From positions 124,001 through 188,000 of the forward strand of contig DAIRVG010000001.1 of NCBI GenBank assembly GCA_036802945.1: a stretch of DNA of 64,000 nt. Reading direction: 5' to 3'. Source of the stretch: Gp6-AA40 sp036802945 (GTDB taxonomy: Bacteria; Acidobacteriota; Vicinamibacteria; Vicinamibacterales; UBA2999). The translations under genes and the position numbers were made by a program. This document shows, piece after piece, positions 51,517 through 59,479 of the stretch. The first letter of the stretch is position 1. Each line of letters begins with the position of its first letter. Under the pieces are notes generated by a model. That model was not told where the DNA came from. It ran no database searches and saw nothing but the letters and a program-made list of their open reading frames with translations.

Positions 51517-52606
51517 AGTACCGTGATCCGATGAGTTGCCATGCCCGCTCGGCGAGTGGCCGTGCGCGCGCGCCGGCCCGGCGCGCGTCCGGATCGTTGG
51601 CCGTGCCGGCGACGACGCGACCCATGATGCCCTGGAAGATCGCCGCGAAGCGGAACATCGCAAAGGCGACGTAGAACTCCCACTCCGGTAACGAGGCGCG
51701 CCCCGTCAAACGGCAATACGCGTCGAGGTATTCCCGTTCACTCGGGATCCCTTCCGGTCGCTCGCAATCCGCAAGGGCACCAAAGTCTTCAGGACCCGTC
51801 CGGAAGATCAGCGCGTGATGGCCGAGATCAACCAGAGGATGGCCGATTGTCGACAACTCCCAGTCGATCACAGCCGCGACGCGTGGCTCCGCCGGATGGA
51901 GCAACAGGTTTCCGGGGCGGTAGTCGCCGTGCACGACCGCGTCCTCGTCGCCGGGCGGAATGTGGGCGGGAAACCATTCGATCAGCCGTTCCATCGCCTC
52001 GATGCGCTCGGTTTCCGACGCGCGATACTGCGCCGTCCAGCGATGCACCTGCCGTGCGACGTAGTTCCCCGGCTTCCCGTAGTCTGCGAGACCGGCGGCG
52101 CGCCAATCGATCGTGTGCAGCCGCGCGAGCACCGAGATCATCGACTCGTAAATTTCGCTGCGCTCAGCGGGGGAGCGGTCAGCCAGCGTCGGATCGGCTA
52201 TCGGATGCCCCGCGACGTACTCCATCAGAAAGAATGGGGTGCCGATCACCAGCGGGTCTTCGCACAACAGGTACGTTTTCGGAACCGGCACACCGCTCGT
52301 CTGAAGAGCGGTCATCACGCGATACTCCCGGTCGACCGCGTGCGCCGACGGCAGCAATTGGCCGGGCGGTTTTCGGCGGAGGACGTACTCTCGCGGCCCC
52401 GGAGGGTCCGCGCCGCTCACGTACTCTCGCGGACCTACAGGGTCCGCGCCGCGCAGGTAGTAGGTGGGATTGGACTGGCCTCCGCGGAACTGGCGTACGG
52501 AAATCGGCGCGGTGAAATTCAACAGACGTCCGGCGAGATAACGCTCGAGCGCATCGACATCGAAGCGATGCGTCTCAAGGACGTCGATCGTGTCGGCAGG
52601 ATACAC
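51515..52606 (-). CDS. APH-family phosphotransferase (ACAD10-like kinase)
   Basis: 363 residues, GTG start. Aminoglycoside phosphotransferase fold: FRGGQSNPTYYLRG, EYVLRRKPPGQLLPSAHAVDREYRVM (lysine of the ATP site), TPFFLMEYVAGHPI, the catalytic loop VVHGDYRPGNLLLHP and metal AAVIDWELSTIGHPLVDLGH. Its relatives phosphorylate hydroxyacyl-CoA beside ACADs. Between SNPTYYL and EYVLRR sits a 24-residue duplicated insert, GADPVGPREYVS and GADPPGPREYV, from a tandem palindromic element. TAGAGT lies 6 bases before the start. Confidence 0.87.
   Translation of the reverse strand: MYPADTIDVLETHRFDVDALERYLAGRLLNFTAPISVRQFRGGQSNPTYYLRGADPVGPREYVSGADPPGPREYVLRRKPPGQLLPSAHAVDREYRVMTALQTSGVPVPKTYLLCEDPLVIGTPFFLMEYVAGHPIADPTLADRSPAERSEIYESMISVLARLHTIDWRAAGLADYGKPGNYVARQVHRWTAQYRASETERIEAMERLIEWFPAHIPPGDEDAVVHGDYRPGNLLLHPAEPRVAAVIDWELSTIGHPLVDLGHHALIFRTGPEDFGALADCERPEGIPSEREYLDAYCRLTGRASLPEWEFYVAFAMFRFAAIFQGIMGRVVAGTANDPDARRAGARARPLAERAWQLIGSRY
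52383..52454. repeat. 36-bp tandem palindromic element inside phosphotransferase gene
   Basis: Two 36-base copies (52383-52418, 52419-52454), 31 of 36 identical. Copy 2 contains the palindrome GCGGACC-TACAG-GGTCCGC. The core GGTCC/GGACC is the same as in the intergenic element at 60423-60481. Both copies keep the coding frame. Confidence 0.85.
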
Positions 52607-52618
52607 GACGCAACTCTA
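52607..52618 (-). promoter_or_regulatory. TAGAGT box 6 bases before phosphotransferase start
   Basis: TAGAGT (52613-52618, minus strand) ends 6 bases before GTG 52606. No -35 recognised. Confidence 0.4.
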
Positions 52619-52738
52619 CTGATCTCCATATGGATGGCGCTATTGGGCAGATCACCGATTTCATTTTTGACCGAGGGAAGGCCGGAGACAACTCACAGCA
52701 GACTAGGAATCAAAGTCCGATTAGAATAGGCGCCCCCC

Positions 52739-53548
52739 ATGCAAATCTTCATGACAGGCGGTACCGGGCACATCGGATCGTCGGTGCTCGAGGCGTTCAT
52801 GCGAGCGAGCCACGATGTGACCGCGCTCGTGCGCGATCCCGAGAAGGCGGAGTTCATTGCCCGGCGTGGAGCGCATCCTGTCATCGGCGATCTCGCCAAG
52901 CCTGCGTCCTACGCGTCTGCGGCAGAGCAGGCAGACGTCATCGTGCACACGGCGCTCGACGGCTCGATGCTGGGTCAGAAGATTGACCGTCAGGCGGTCG
53001 ACGCATTTCTCGGAGTGATGACCAGTCGCGCCAGGTCCAGCGTTCCCGCGGCGTTCGTATACACCTCCGGTGTGTGGGTGCTGGGTGATACCTCGGCGCC
53101 CGTGGCCGAGGACGCGCCGCTGAGACCGACACCGTTTGTCGCGTGGCGGCCGGAACATGAGCGGCTGGTACTCGAAGCCGGACGTACCGGGATCCGCACC
53201 GTGGTCGTGCGGCCTGGAATCGTCTATGGCGGTAACCGCGGGATCATTGCGGATTTGCTGAAAGACGCAGCAAATGGGCTGGTTCGGGTGATCGGTGACG
53301 GCAACAATCACTGGCCCTGCGTGTACGCGCGAGACCTCGCCGACCTCTATCTGCGCGTGACCAGCAGCCCTGAGGCTTCCGGTGTGTTTCACGCCAACGA
53401 CGAAGCCGACGAAAGCGTTGGTGACATCGTTGACGCCATCGCACGCCATGCCCGGATGCGTCCGGACGTGCGCCACGTGCCGCTCAAGGAAGCTCGGGCG
53501 AAGATGGGCCCCTACGCCGACGCGCTCGCCCTCGATCAACGGGTGCGC
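52739..53548 (+). CDS. NAD-dependent epimerase/dehydratase-like, 3' partial
   Basis: 270 residues seen before the gap. Atypical SDR of the NAD(P)-binding epimerase group: IFMTGGTGHIGSSVLEAF, LARRGAHPVIGDLAKPASYASAAEQADVIVHTA, FVYTSGVWVLGD, VRPGIVYGG and YARDLADLYL. The catalytic Tyr-xxx-Lys is not evident; the usual YxxxK position reads WRPEHERLV, so it may lack epimerase activity as in NmrA or isoflavone-reductase-like sensors. TAGAAT lies 11 bases before the ATG. The C-terminus (about 20-40 residues by family size) is in the gap. Confidence 0.75.
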
Positions 53549-53648
53549 NNNNNNNNNNNNNNNNNNNNNNNNNNNNNNNNNNNNNNNNNNNNNNNNNNNN
53601 NNNNNNNNNNNNNNNNNNNNNNNNNNNNNNNNNNNNNNNNNNNNNNNN
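53549..53648. other. scaffold gap (100 N)
   Basis: Exactly 100 N, again between two convergent genes. The epimerase is cut by it and clpP ends 8 bases beyond it. Confidence 0.98.
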
Positions 53649-53656
53649 GGCCCGTC

Positions 53657-54316
53657 TTATCCTTCTACGATTCCATCAATCAAGCCGTACTCGAGCGCCT
53701 TCTTCGCATCCAGGTAGAAGTCGGTGCGCTTGGTATCGCGGATGATCTTCTGCAGTGGTTTGCCGGATCGGTTTGCGAGGATCTCGTAGATCTGTGCCTG
53801 CATCTGTTTGAGGCGATCGAGATGCTGCGCCGCCGCTGACGTCGACTGCCATCCCGCCCACTTCGCTGGCTCGTGAATCATGATCCACGAGTGCGGGTAC
53901 GAGAAGCGGCGGCCTGTGCTCGCCGCCTGCAGTACGACCGAACCCATCGAATACGCCATCCCTTGCACGATGATCGTGACCTCGATACTGCGGCTCACGA
54001 TCTCTCGCACCGCGTCGTGAATCGCGAGGCCGTCGGTGACGTTGCCGCCCGCGCTGTTGATGTAGATCGTGATTGGTTTCGTGCTGTCGTTGGCGAACTC
54101 GCGAAGCCGCTCGATGACGCTGCGCGCTGTATCTTTTTCGATGTCACCGATGAGGTAGATGTCGCGGAGCCGGTCGGACGTCTCTTTCCGGAGGACGCCT
54201 TTGACGGCCTCAATCAGCTCGCCAATCAGGCGGTCGTTCAAGTCTCGAAAGGGAACAGTATTCGCGACCTGGGCTCGATCTTTCTCGGGCGAGGTCGGAA
54301 TAGACGAGTCCGGCAC
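53657..54316 (-). CDS. clpP: ClpP protease subunit (divergent paralogue)
   Basis: 219 residues, GTG start. Serine-protease triad in the ClpP order: Ser123 in AYSMGSVVLQA, His148 in SWIMIHEP (spacing 25, as in ClpP), and Asp in the IIRDTKRTDFYLDAKKALEYGLIDGIV block. IYINSAGGNVTDGLAIHDAVREI is the substrate-handle region. The N-terminus is longer than usual (about 50 residues), and the active-site context is Ala-Tyr-Ser-Met, not the usual Ala-Ala-Ser-Met. No tig or clpX is adjacent, so it may be a second ClpP. Confidence 0.85.
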   Translation of the reverse strand: MPDSSIPTSPEKDRAQVANTVPFRDLNDRLIGELIEAVKGVLRKETSDRLRDIYLIGDIEKDTARSVIERLREFANDSTKPITIYINSAGGNVTDGLAIHDAVREIVSRSIEVTIIVQGMAYSMGSVVLQAASTGRRFSYPHSWIMIHEPAKWAGWQSTSAAAQHLDRLKQMQAQIYEILANRSGKPLQKIIRDTKRTDFYLDAKKALEYGLIDGIVEG

Positions 54317-54460
54317 GGTCAGGCCCTGTGCAAATCGAGTTCCGAAACGGAACTAGTGGACCGTCTGGACGATTGAGTAATAGTCACAACAGGCCTCCGA
54401 CCGCGATCTACGGGCCGCGACAACGGAGTGGCCCGGTAGTAATTCGGAAGAGGCAGGCCA
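54317..54460. other. 144-base gap between clpP and small gene
   Basis: No open frame with coding character. It contains an AGTCGTC-rich and a few AT-rich spots but no clear promoter or hairpin. Confidence 0.4.
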
Positions 54461-54682
54461 CTAGTCATCACGATCTTCTTCTTCCGCGCCTGGCAGGAGC
54501 TCGAAGAACGCATCGAGGCTCCGGTCGAGCGCCCGCCGGAGCTGTGGAACTGTTCCGTCGATCGTATGGAGCGTCAGTCCCGCCTGCGATCCATCTTTGA
54601 GGTTCAGTCGTCCCTCATCTGCCCCGGTGAGCGAGCCTTCAGGTACGAGCCGAACGCCGTAGACCAATGTGTAGCGCGCCAT
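54461..54682 (-). CDS. small conserved-looking protein of unknown function
   Basis: 73 residues. Sequence MARYTLVYGVRLVPEGSLTG, then SQAGLTLHTIDGTVPQLRRALDRSLDAFFELLPGAEEEDRDD. A beta-hairpin start and an amphipathic helix (about 45-62) are expected; the tail is acidic. No family recognised. It stands 144 bases upstream of clpP and its start has TATAGT 8 bases before ATG. Confidence 0.5.
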   Translation of the reverse strand: MARYTLVYGVRLVPEGSLTGADEGRLNLKDGSQAGLTLHTIDGTVPQLRRALDRSLDAFFELLPGAEEEDRDD

Positions 54683-54696
54683 ATCACGCCACTATA
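54683..54696 (-). promoter_or_regulatory. TATAGT box 8 bases before small-gene start
   Basis: TATAGT (54691-54696, minus) lies in the 39-base divergent gap with the M28 peptidase. A plus-strand TATACT at 54693-54698 could serve the peptidase, 23 bases before its ATG. Confidence 0.4.
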
Positions 54697-54721
54697 CTAA
54701 TTAGTGAACCGTTCGAACTGA

Positions 54722-56392
54722 ATGCCTACACGTACGCGTATTCGCGCTTCAGTTGCAGCAGCCATCGTGCTTGCCGTCGTGGTGGTGCTCTTTGCGCAGG
54801 ACCGCCTGGGTGCTCCTCGAGTGTCACTCGACGGCCCAGCCCTGGATGAGATTCGCGGGGACGAGATTGCTGCGCACATCAAGTTCCTGTCGGACGACCT
54901 GCTTGAAGGTCGAGCGCCCTCGACCCGGGGCGGACGTCTCGCCGCCTCCTACCTTGCAACTCAACTTGCGACGCTCGGCTACGGACCAGCCGGCGACAAG
55001 GGAACGTACTTCCAGGATGTCGCGATCCTCGAATCGGTGGTCAGCCCGTCGTTCACGCTGACGGCTGGCAAAGGGACTCCCTTCACGTATCGACAAGACG
55101 TCGTCGCATTCACCGGGCGGCAGGAACCCCGCGTCCGCGTCGATGGCGAGCTTGTATTCGTTGGTCACGGCATTGTCGCGCCTGAATACAAGTGGAATGA
55201 CTACGCCGGCATCGACATGACAGGGAAAGTGGCCCTCGTCATGGTCAACGATCCTCCGGCGACCGCGGACGAACCGCAGTTGTTCGGCGGTCGCGCGATG
55301 ACCTACTACGGGCGCTGGACCTACAAGTACGAGGAAGCCGCACGACAGGGCGCGGTCGGCGCTGTCCTGATTCATACGCCGGAATCCGCCACGTACCCGT
55401 GGCAGGTCGTCCAGTCATCGTGGACAGGAACGCTGTATTCGCTGCCCCCATCCGCGGGTGAGCCAACGCTCGCGTTGAAAGCGTGGGTCAGCAATGATGC
55501 GGCGACAGAAATCGTTCGGCGTGCCGGCAAGGATCTCGATTCGCTTCGTGCTGCTTCACTCAAGCGCGGCACAGCACCGCAACCGCTCGGTATCAGCGTG
55601 TCCGCGACGATTGATCAGAAAGTCCAGCAGAAAATTTCTCAGAATGTGATTGGCGTCCTTCCCGGGACGAACCCGCAGGAGGGGATCATTTTCTCCGCGC
55701 ACTACGATCATCTTGGGACGGCGGAGCCGAAGCCCGGCGAGCCGGCTGACGCCGATCGCATCTACAACGGGGCAATTGACAACGCATCGGGCGATGCAGG
55801 GACGCTCGAGATTGCGCAGGCATTTGCACGCGCGCGTACCCGGCCGCGGCGTTCGGTCTACGTCATGTTTCCAACGGCGGAAGAGTCAGGACTGCTTGGT
55901 TCGGCGTGGTTTGCCGCGCATCCCGCGCTTCCCGCCAGCGCCTGGGCCGCGAATATCAACATCGACGGATTGAATTTTGCCGGGCCGGCCCAAGATATCG
56001 TGCTGCTGGGCGCCGAACGCTCGTCGATCGGCACGGTGGCGTCGGAGCTCGCCGCCCGCCATCAGCGTGTGGTTGGCGCCGATCCCGAACCCGAGCGCGG
56101 ATACTTTTTCCGGTCCGATCACTTCTCCCTTGCGAAGGTCGGCATTCCCGCAGTGTCCATCGGCGAGCCGGTCGACTTCATCGGGAAGGAGCCTGGTTTC
56201 GCTAAACGCGTGCACGACGAATACAACGAGAAGCGGTATCACCAGCCAAGCGATGAATTCCAGCAGGACTGGAACTACGCAGGCGCCGTTCAGGACATGC
56301 GGCTGCTTGCGGAACTCGGGTGGCGCCTGGCCAACGACCCGGCGATGCCGACTTACAACCCGAACGAGCAGTTCGCCCGCCCGCGACAGTAA
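54722..56392 (+). CDS. M28 family metallopeptidase with PA insert
   Basis: 556 residues. An N-terminal hydrophobic signal (about 8-25) directs it to the periplasm or outside. The middle has a PA domain (about 125-265). M28 zinc ligands are seen as IIFSAHYDHLG, YNGAIDNASGDAG, TAEESGLLGSAW with catalytic Glu, INIDGLNFAG and RYHQPSDEF. It is an aminopeptidase or carboxypeptidase of the Zn type. Its TAA overlaps the next ATG by one base. Confidence 0.9.
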   Translation: MPTRTRIRASVAAAIVLAVVVVLFAQDRLGAPRVSLDGPALDEIRGDEIAAHIKFLSDDLLEGRAPSTRGGRLAASYLATQLATLGYGPAGDKGTYFQDVAILESVVSPSFTLTAGKGTPFTYRQDVVAFTGRQEPRVRVDGELVFVGHGIVAPEYKWNDYAGIDMTGKVALVMVNDPPATADEPQLFGGRAMTYYGRWTYKYEEAARQGAVGAVLIHTPESATYPWQVVQSSWTGTLYSLPPSAGEPTLALKAWVSNDAATEIVRRAGKDLDSLRAASLKRGTAPQPLGISVSATIDQKVQQKISQNVIGVLPGTNPQEGIIFSAHYDHLGTAEPKPGEPADADRIYNGAIDNASGDAGTLEIAQAFARARTRPRRSVYVMFPTAEESGLLGSAWFAAHPALPASAWAANINIDGLNFAGPAQDIVLLGAERSSIGTVASELAARHQRVVGADPEPERGYFFRSDHFSLAKVGIPAVSIGEPVDFIGKEPGFAKRVHDEYNEKRYHQPSDEFQQDWNYAGAVQDMRLLAELGWRLANDPAMPTYNPNEQFARPRQ

Positions 56393-57345
56393 TGGGGGCG
56401 GAGCTGGTCTCGCTCGCCGACATACGAGCGGCGGCAGCGCGCATCGCGGGCGTTGCGCGACGGACACCGCTCATCGAGGTCGGCGCGGGCCTCGGGCCCA
56501 CGTTCGCCCTCAAGTGCGAAAACATGCAGCCGGCCGGCGCCTTCAAAATCCGCGGCGCCTACAACATGCTCTCGCAACTCGGCCAGGACGCGCGAGCAGC
56601 CGGCGTCATCACGTATTCATCGGGCAACCACGGCCAGGCGATGGCGCTCGCCGCACGTCTCCTCGGCGTCCGGGCGGTCGTTGTCATGCCCGAAACCGCG
56701 CCGCGCGTGAAGGTCGCCGGCGCGGAACGGTACGGAGCGGAGGTCCTCTTTGCCGGCACCACCGTGCTCGACCGCAAGGCGCGGGCGGAATCCGAGGCTG
56801 GGGCGCGAGGACTGACGATGGTGCCGCCATTTGATCATCCGTGGATCATTGCGGGACAGGGAACCTGCGCGCTCGAGATCGTCGAGCAGTCCCAGGCGTT
56901 GTCCGTCGTCTTTGTTCCAATGGGCGGCGGCGGACTGATTTCCGGAGTGTCGGCGGCGATCAGGGCACTGCGCAGCGACGTGCGTATCGTCGGCGTCGAG
57001 CCGGCGGGCGCTCCGAAAATGACGGCATCACGCGCGGCGGGACAACCTGTCACGCTGCCGACAACCGCCAGCATCGCCGATGGTCTCCTGTCGGTGCGCC
57101 CGGGCGATCTCACATTCGCGCACGTCCAGGCATTCGTCGACGAGGTTGTCACGGTTGACGATCGGCAGATCGCGGCGGCGGTGAAGTGGCTCTTCGACAA
57201 TGCGAATGTCGTCGCGGAACCGAGCGGCGCCGCAAGCGTAGCCGCCGTACTGCGCGACGACCTCCCGATCGCAAGAGGAACAGTCGCGGTGATCTCGGGC
57301 GGCAACGTCGCGCCGGGAGACTATGCGAGATACATCTCTGACTAG
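56392..57345 (+). CDS. threonine/serine dehydratase (IlvA-like, PLP)
   Basis: 317 residues; ATG shares a base with the peptidase stop. Fold-type II: ALKCENMQPAGAFKIRGAYNML with the PLP Lys, TYSSGNHGQAMALAARL, VMPETAPRVKV, VPMGGGGLISGVSAAI for the phosphate loop and EPSGAASVAAVL, VISGGNVAPGDY. Short without the ACT regulatory domain, so biodegradative threonine dehydratase or serine racemase-like. With the peptidase upstream it may degrade peptide-derived amino acids. Confidence 0.88.
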   Translation: MGAELVSLADIRAAAARIAGVARRTPLIEVGAGLGPTFALKCENMQPAGAFKIRGAYNMLSQLGQDARAAGVITYSSGNHGQAMALAARLLGVRAVVVMPETAPRVKVAGAERYGAEVLFAGTTVLDRKARAESEAGARGLTMVPPFDHPWIIAGQGTCALEIVEQSQALSVVFVPMGGGGLISGVSAAIRALRSDVRIVGVEPAGAPKMTASRAAGQPVTLPTTASIADGLLSVRPGDLTFAHVQAFVDEVVTVDDRQIAAAVKWLFDNANVVAEPSGAASVAAVLRDDLPIARGTVAVISGGNVAPGDYARYISD

Positions 57346-57375
57346 GGGGAAGGGGGAAGGGGAAAGGGGGAAGAA
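57342..57375. repeat. GGGGGAA-word repeat at stop of two convergent genes
   Basis: GGGGGAAGGGGGAAGG words next to the shared CTAG of the two genes. On the minus strand it encodes the C-terminus SSSPFPLPPSP of the CCA-adding enzyme. Confidence 0.65.
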
Positions 57376-58760
57376 CTCAGAAGGCGCCGCGCCTCTTCGA
57401 TCGCTCGCTCGACGGATGCGACCTCGCCATCGAGCTGTTTTTCGTAGACCTGTTTGAGTATCTCGCCGACGCGCGGGCCGGGGGTCAAGCCAAGCACCAG
57501 GAGGTGCCGTCCGAGGAGCAGCGGGGCAGGAGGGCGATGCTCCACGCCGAGCGCGCGTGCGCGCTCGATGAACCAGTCCATTGCGGAACAATCGAAGTCG
57601 CCGGTCCGGCCGAGACAGTCCGCGCGCGCCAACCGCGCGAGCAGCTCCAGATCGACCTTCTGCGCCAGCCTGCGGAACGCGCCATCGGTCACATTCGCGG
57701 CTTTCCTGAAGGCGCCCGGCTTCAGATGATGCGCGACCAGGCCGACGACCTGGCCGCGGACGTCGAAGCCGTCGATTGAATGGACGTTCAAGCGATCCAG
57801 CAGACTGAGCGCCGGCTCGACACCTGCCTGTTCGTGGTCGAGCGACCGGATGCGGCCATCGATACGCGCCGTCGTGGAAGGTTTCCCAAGGTCGTGGCAG
57901 ACGGCGCCAAGCATCACGCTGACGCGGCGCGCGCGATCGAGGTCGTTATTCAGTTCGCGCGCCTTGTCGATCACCATCAGCGTATGCGTCCAGACGTCAC
58001 CCTCCGGATGCCATTCCGGCTCCTGCTCGCATCCAACGAGTGGCAGGAGTTCGGGAAGCACACGCTCGATGACACCCAGATCCATTGCGAGGCGGAATCC
58101 AATCGACGGCTGCTCCGCCTCCAGGAGTAGTTTTTCGACCTCGCCCCAGATCCGCTCGGACGGCAGATCGTCGAGTCGGAGGCTCCTGCACAACGCGGCG
58201 GTCGCCTCATCGAGCGTGAAATCGAATCGGGCCGCGAACTGCACCGCGCGCAACACGCGCAGGCTGTCGTCGGAGAACGTGCGCGGATCGACGGCGCGCA
58301 GCCGCCGCCGCTCGAGATCGGCGCGGCCCTCGAATGGATCTTCGTACTGATCCGTCAGCGGGTCCCACGAGATGGCGTTGATCGTGAAGTCGCGGCGCCG
58401 CGCGGCGTCGGCGATCGACATCGACGGGTCGCCCCGCACGTCGAAGCCCTTATGGCCGCGGCCTTTCTTGGATTCACGGCGCGGCAATGCGACATCGATC
58501 TCGCCATGGCCGCCGCCCGGGGGAACCAGTTTGTAGACAGGAAAACTTTGACCGACAGTCTCGACGCGTCCGAGCGGCGAGAGCAGCTCGACCAGTCGAT
58601 CCTGCGTGAGACCGAATACCTCGATGTCGAGGTCTTTCGACGCCCGGCCGCGCAGGCGATCGCGCACCCAGCCCCCGACGATCAGCGCGCGCCCTCCAGC
58701 GTCTCGGGCGGCGAGCGCAATACGGCGCGCCACATCGAGCGATGAGCTCGGTTCGGCCAC
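57342..58760 (-). CDS. cca: CCA tRNA nucleotidyltransferase with HD domain
   Basis: 472 residues, GTG start. Class II poly(A)/CCA head: ALIVGGWVRDRLRGRASKDLDIEVFGL (GG, DxD), RDFTINAISWDPLTDQYEDPF, LRAVDPRTFSDDSLRVLRAVQFAARFDF. An HD domain (HDLGKPSTT; LVAHHLKPGAF) follows, as in HD-type CCA enzymes. The C-terminal SSSPFPLPPSP comes from the repeat. It adds or repairs CCA ends of tRNA. Stops of this and the dehydratase share CTAG. GATAAT is 7 bases before the start. Confidence 0.92.
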   Translation of the reverse strand: MAEPSSSLDVARRIALAARDAGGRALIVGGWVRDRLRGRASKDLDIEVFGLTQDRLVELLSPLGRVETVGQSFPVYKLVPPGGGHGEIDVALPRRESKKGRGHKGFDVRGDPSMSIADAARRRDFTINAISWDPLTDQYEDPFEGRADLERRRLRAVDPRTFSDDSLRVLRAVQFAARFDFTLDEATAALCRSLRLDDLPSERIWGEVEKLLLEAEQPSIGFRLAMDLGVIERVLPELLPLVGCEQEPEWHPEGDVWTHTLMVIDKARELNNDLDRARRVSVMLGAVCHDLGKPSTTARIDGRIRSLDHEQAGVEPALSLLDRLNVHSIDGFDVRGQVVGLVAHHLKPGAFRKAANVTDGAFRRLAQKVDLELLARLARADCLGRTGDFDCSAMDWFIERARALGVEHRPPAPLLLGRHLLVLGLTPGPRVGEILKQVYEKQLDGEVASVERAIEEARRLLSSSPFPLPPSP

Positions 58761-58773
58761 GCCCGCGATTATC
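58761..58773 (-). promoter_or_regulatory. GATAAT box 7 bases before cca start
   Basis: GATAAT (58768-58773, minus) ends 7 bases before GTG. Upstream lies the T-run of the terminator for the preceding gene. Confidence 0.45.
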
Positions 58774-58790
58774 TGTTAACTAGTGAGGAC

Positions 58791-58823
58791 AAAAAAAAGA
58801 GGGCCAGGTAATGCCTGGTCCTC
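58791..58823 (-). terminator. rho-independent terminator
   Basis: On the minus strand GAGGACCAGG, loop CATTA, CCTGGCCCTC, then TTTTTTTT. Stem 9 of 10, eight Us: classical form. It ends the transcript of the small gene at 58850-59128, just before the cca promoter box. Confidence 0.9.
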
Positions 58824-58849
58824 GTGGCGCGTGTGTGCGGTGTTGATGT

Positions 58850-59128
58850 TCAGGCGACGCGGCGTTCGCGTACGAGCGGCATCCGGACGATGCGCGGCGA
58901 TTCCGTCGCGGCGGTAGACTGCGGCCGGCGATCGTTTCGAAGGTCCCAGCCTGGCGTTTCGTGGCCGCAGGACGTGCATTGCAGGGACATCCGCCCCCGC
59001 TCGAAATGCAGGAGCGAGTCATGCCCGTGGAGCCCGCAGATGAATTGCCGGAGCTGCTCGGCGGCGCGTGTCATCACGCCGGCGCCGGTTGGTGCTGCGG
59101 TTATCGTCTGCTGCGTGTCGGTAACCAT
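58850..59128 (-). CDS. small CxxC protein, unknown function
   Basis: 92 residues from ATG 59128, with AAAAGGGG 11 bases upstream; the frame is open to 59239. Conserved-looking block at about 33-60: FICGLHGHDSLLHFERGRMSLQCTSCGHETPGW, with Cys35, His38, His40 and the CTSC pair like a zinc ribbon. Arg-rich C-terminus. I recall small proteins with this CxxC-GHE pattern in many bacteria but cannot name a function. It has its own terminator. Confidence 0.65.
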   Translation of the reverse strand: MVTDTQQTITAAPTGAGVMTRAAEQLRQFICGLHGHDSLLHFERGRMSLQCTSCGHETPGWDLRNDRRPQSTAATESPRIVRMPLVRERRVA

Positions 59129-59479
59129 TTGCCGCGATTCCCCTTTTCTGAGTAGCCACTGGTATGACGCCGGATTGCGCCTCGCCGTTTCCAGGGACTC
59201 GTTTTCAGCTATAGCCCGGCATTTCAAGAGCAGTGCCACGGCCCGACCGTATCGGACACGAGCCCGTCACTGAATGAATAACGAATCGGACACGAAAACC
59301 GAACATCTGCGCATTCCATTTGTCCTTCGGCAAGGAGACATCAGTGATGGGATTCCGCCGGTCGCTGTCTGAAGTGTGAACGGTTCGTGTGTATCTCTTG
59401 AAGTGTTACGCGAGAAATGCCGCTAAACCCCGCAGCCCCAACGCATGATGCCGATCCGCGGTGCTGCAGAGGTTGGGCG
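59129..59479. other. 351-base gap between divergently placed small gene and proline dehydrogenase
   Basis: Nothing recognisable: no tRNA-like cloverleaf, no repeat of the word type and no coding frame with a domain. AT-rich patches occur at about 59275-59340 and 59385-59420, of unknown meaning. Confidence 0.4.

Noticed and set aside
59129..59479. tRNA or small RNA gene
   Set aside because: No cloverleaf arms, no T-loop consensus and no terminator found by eye.
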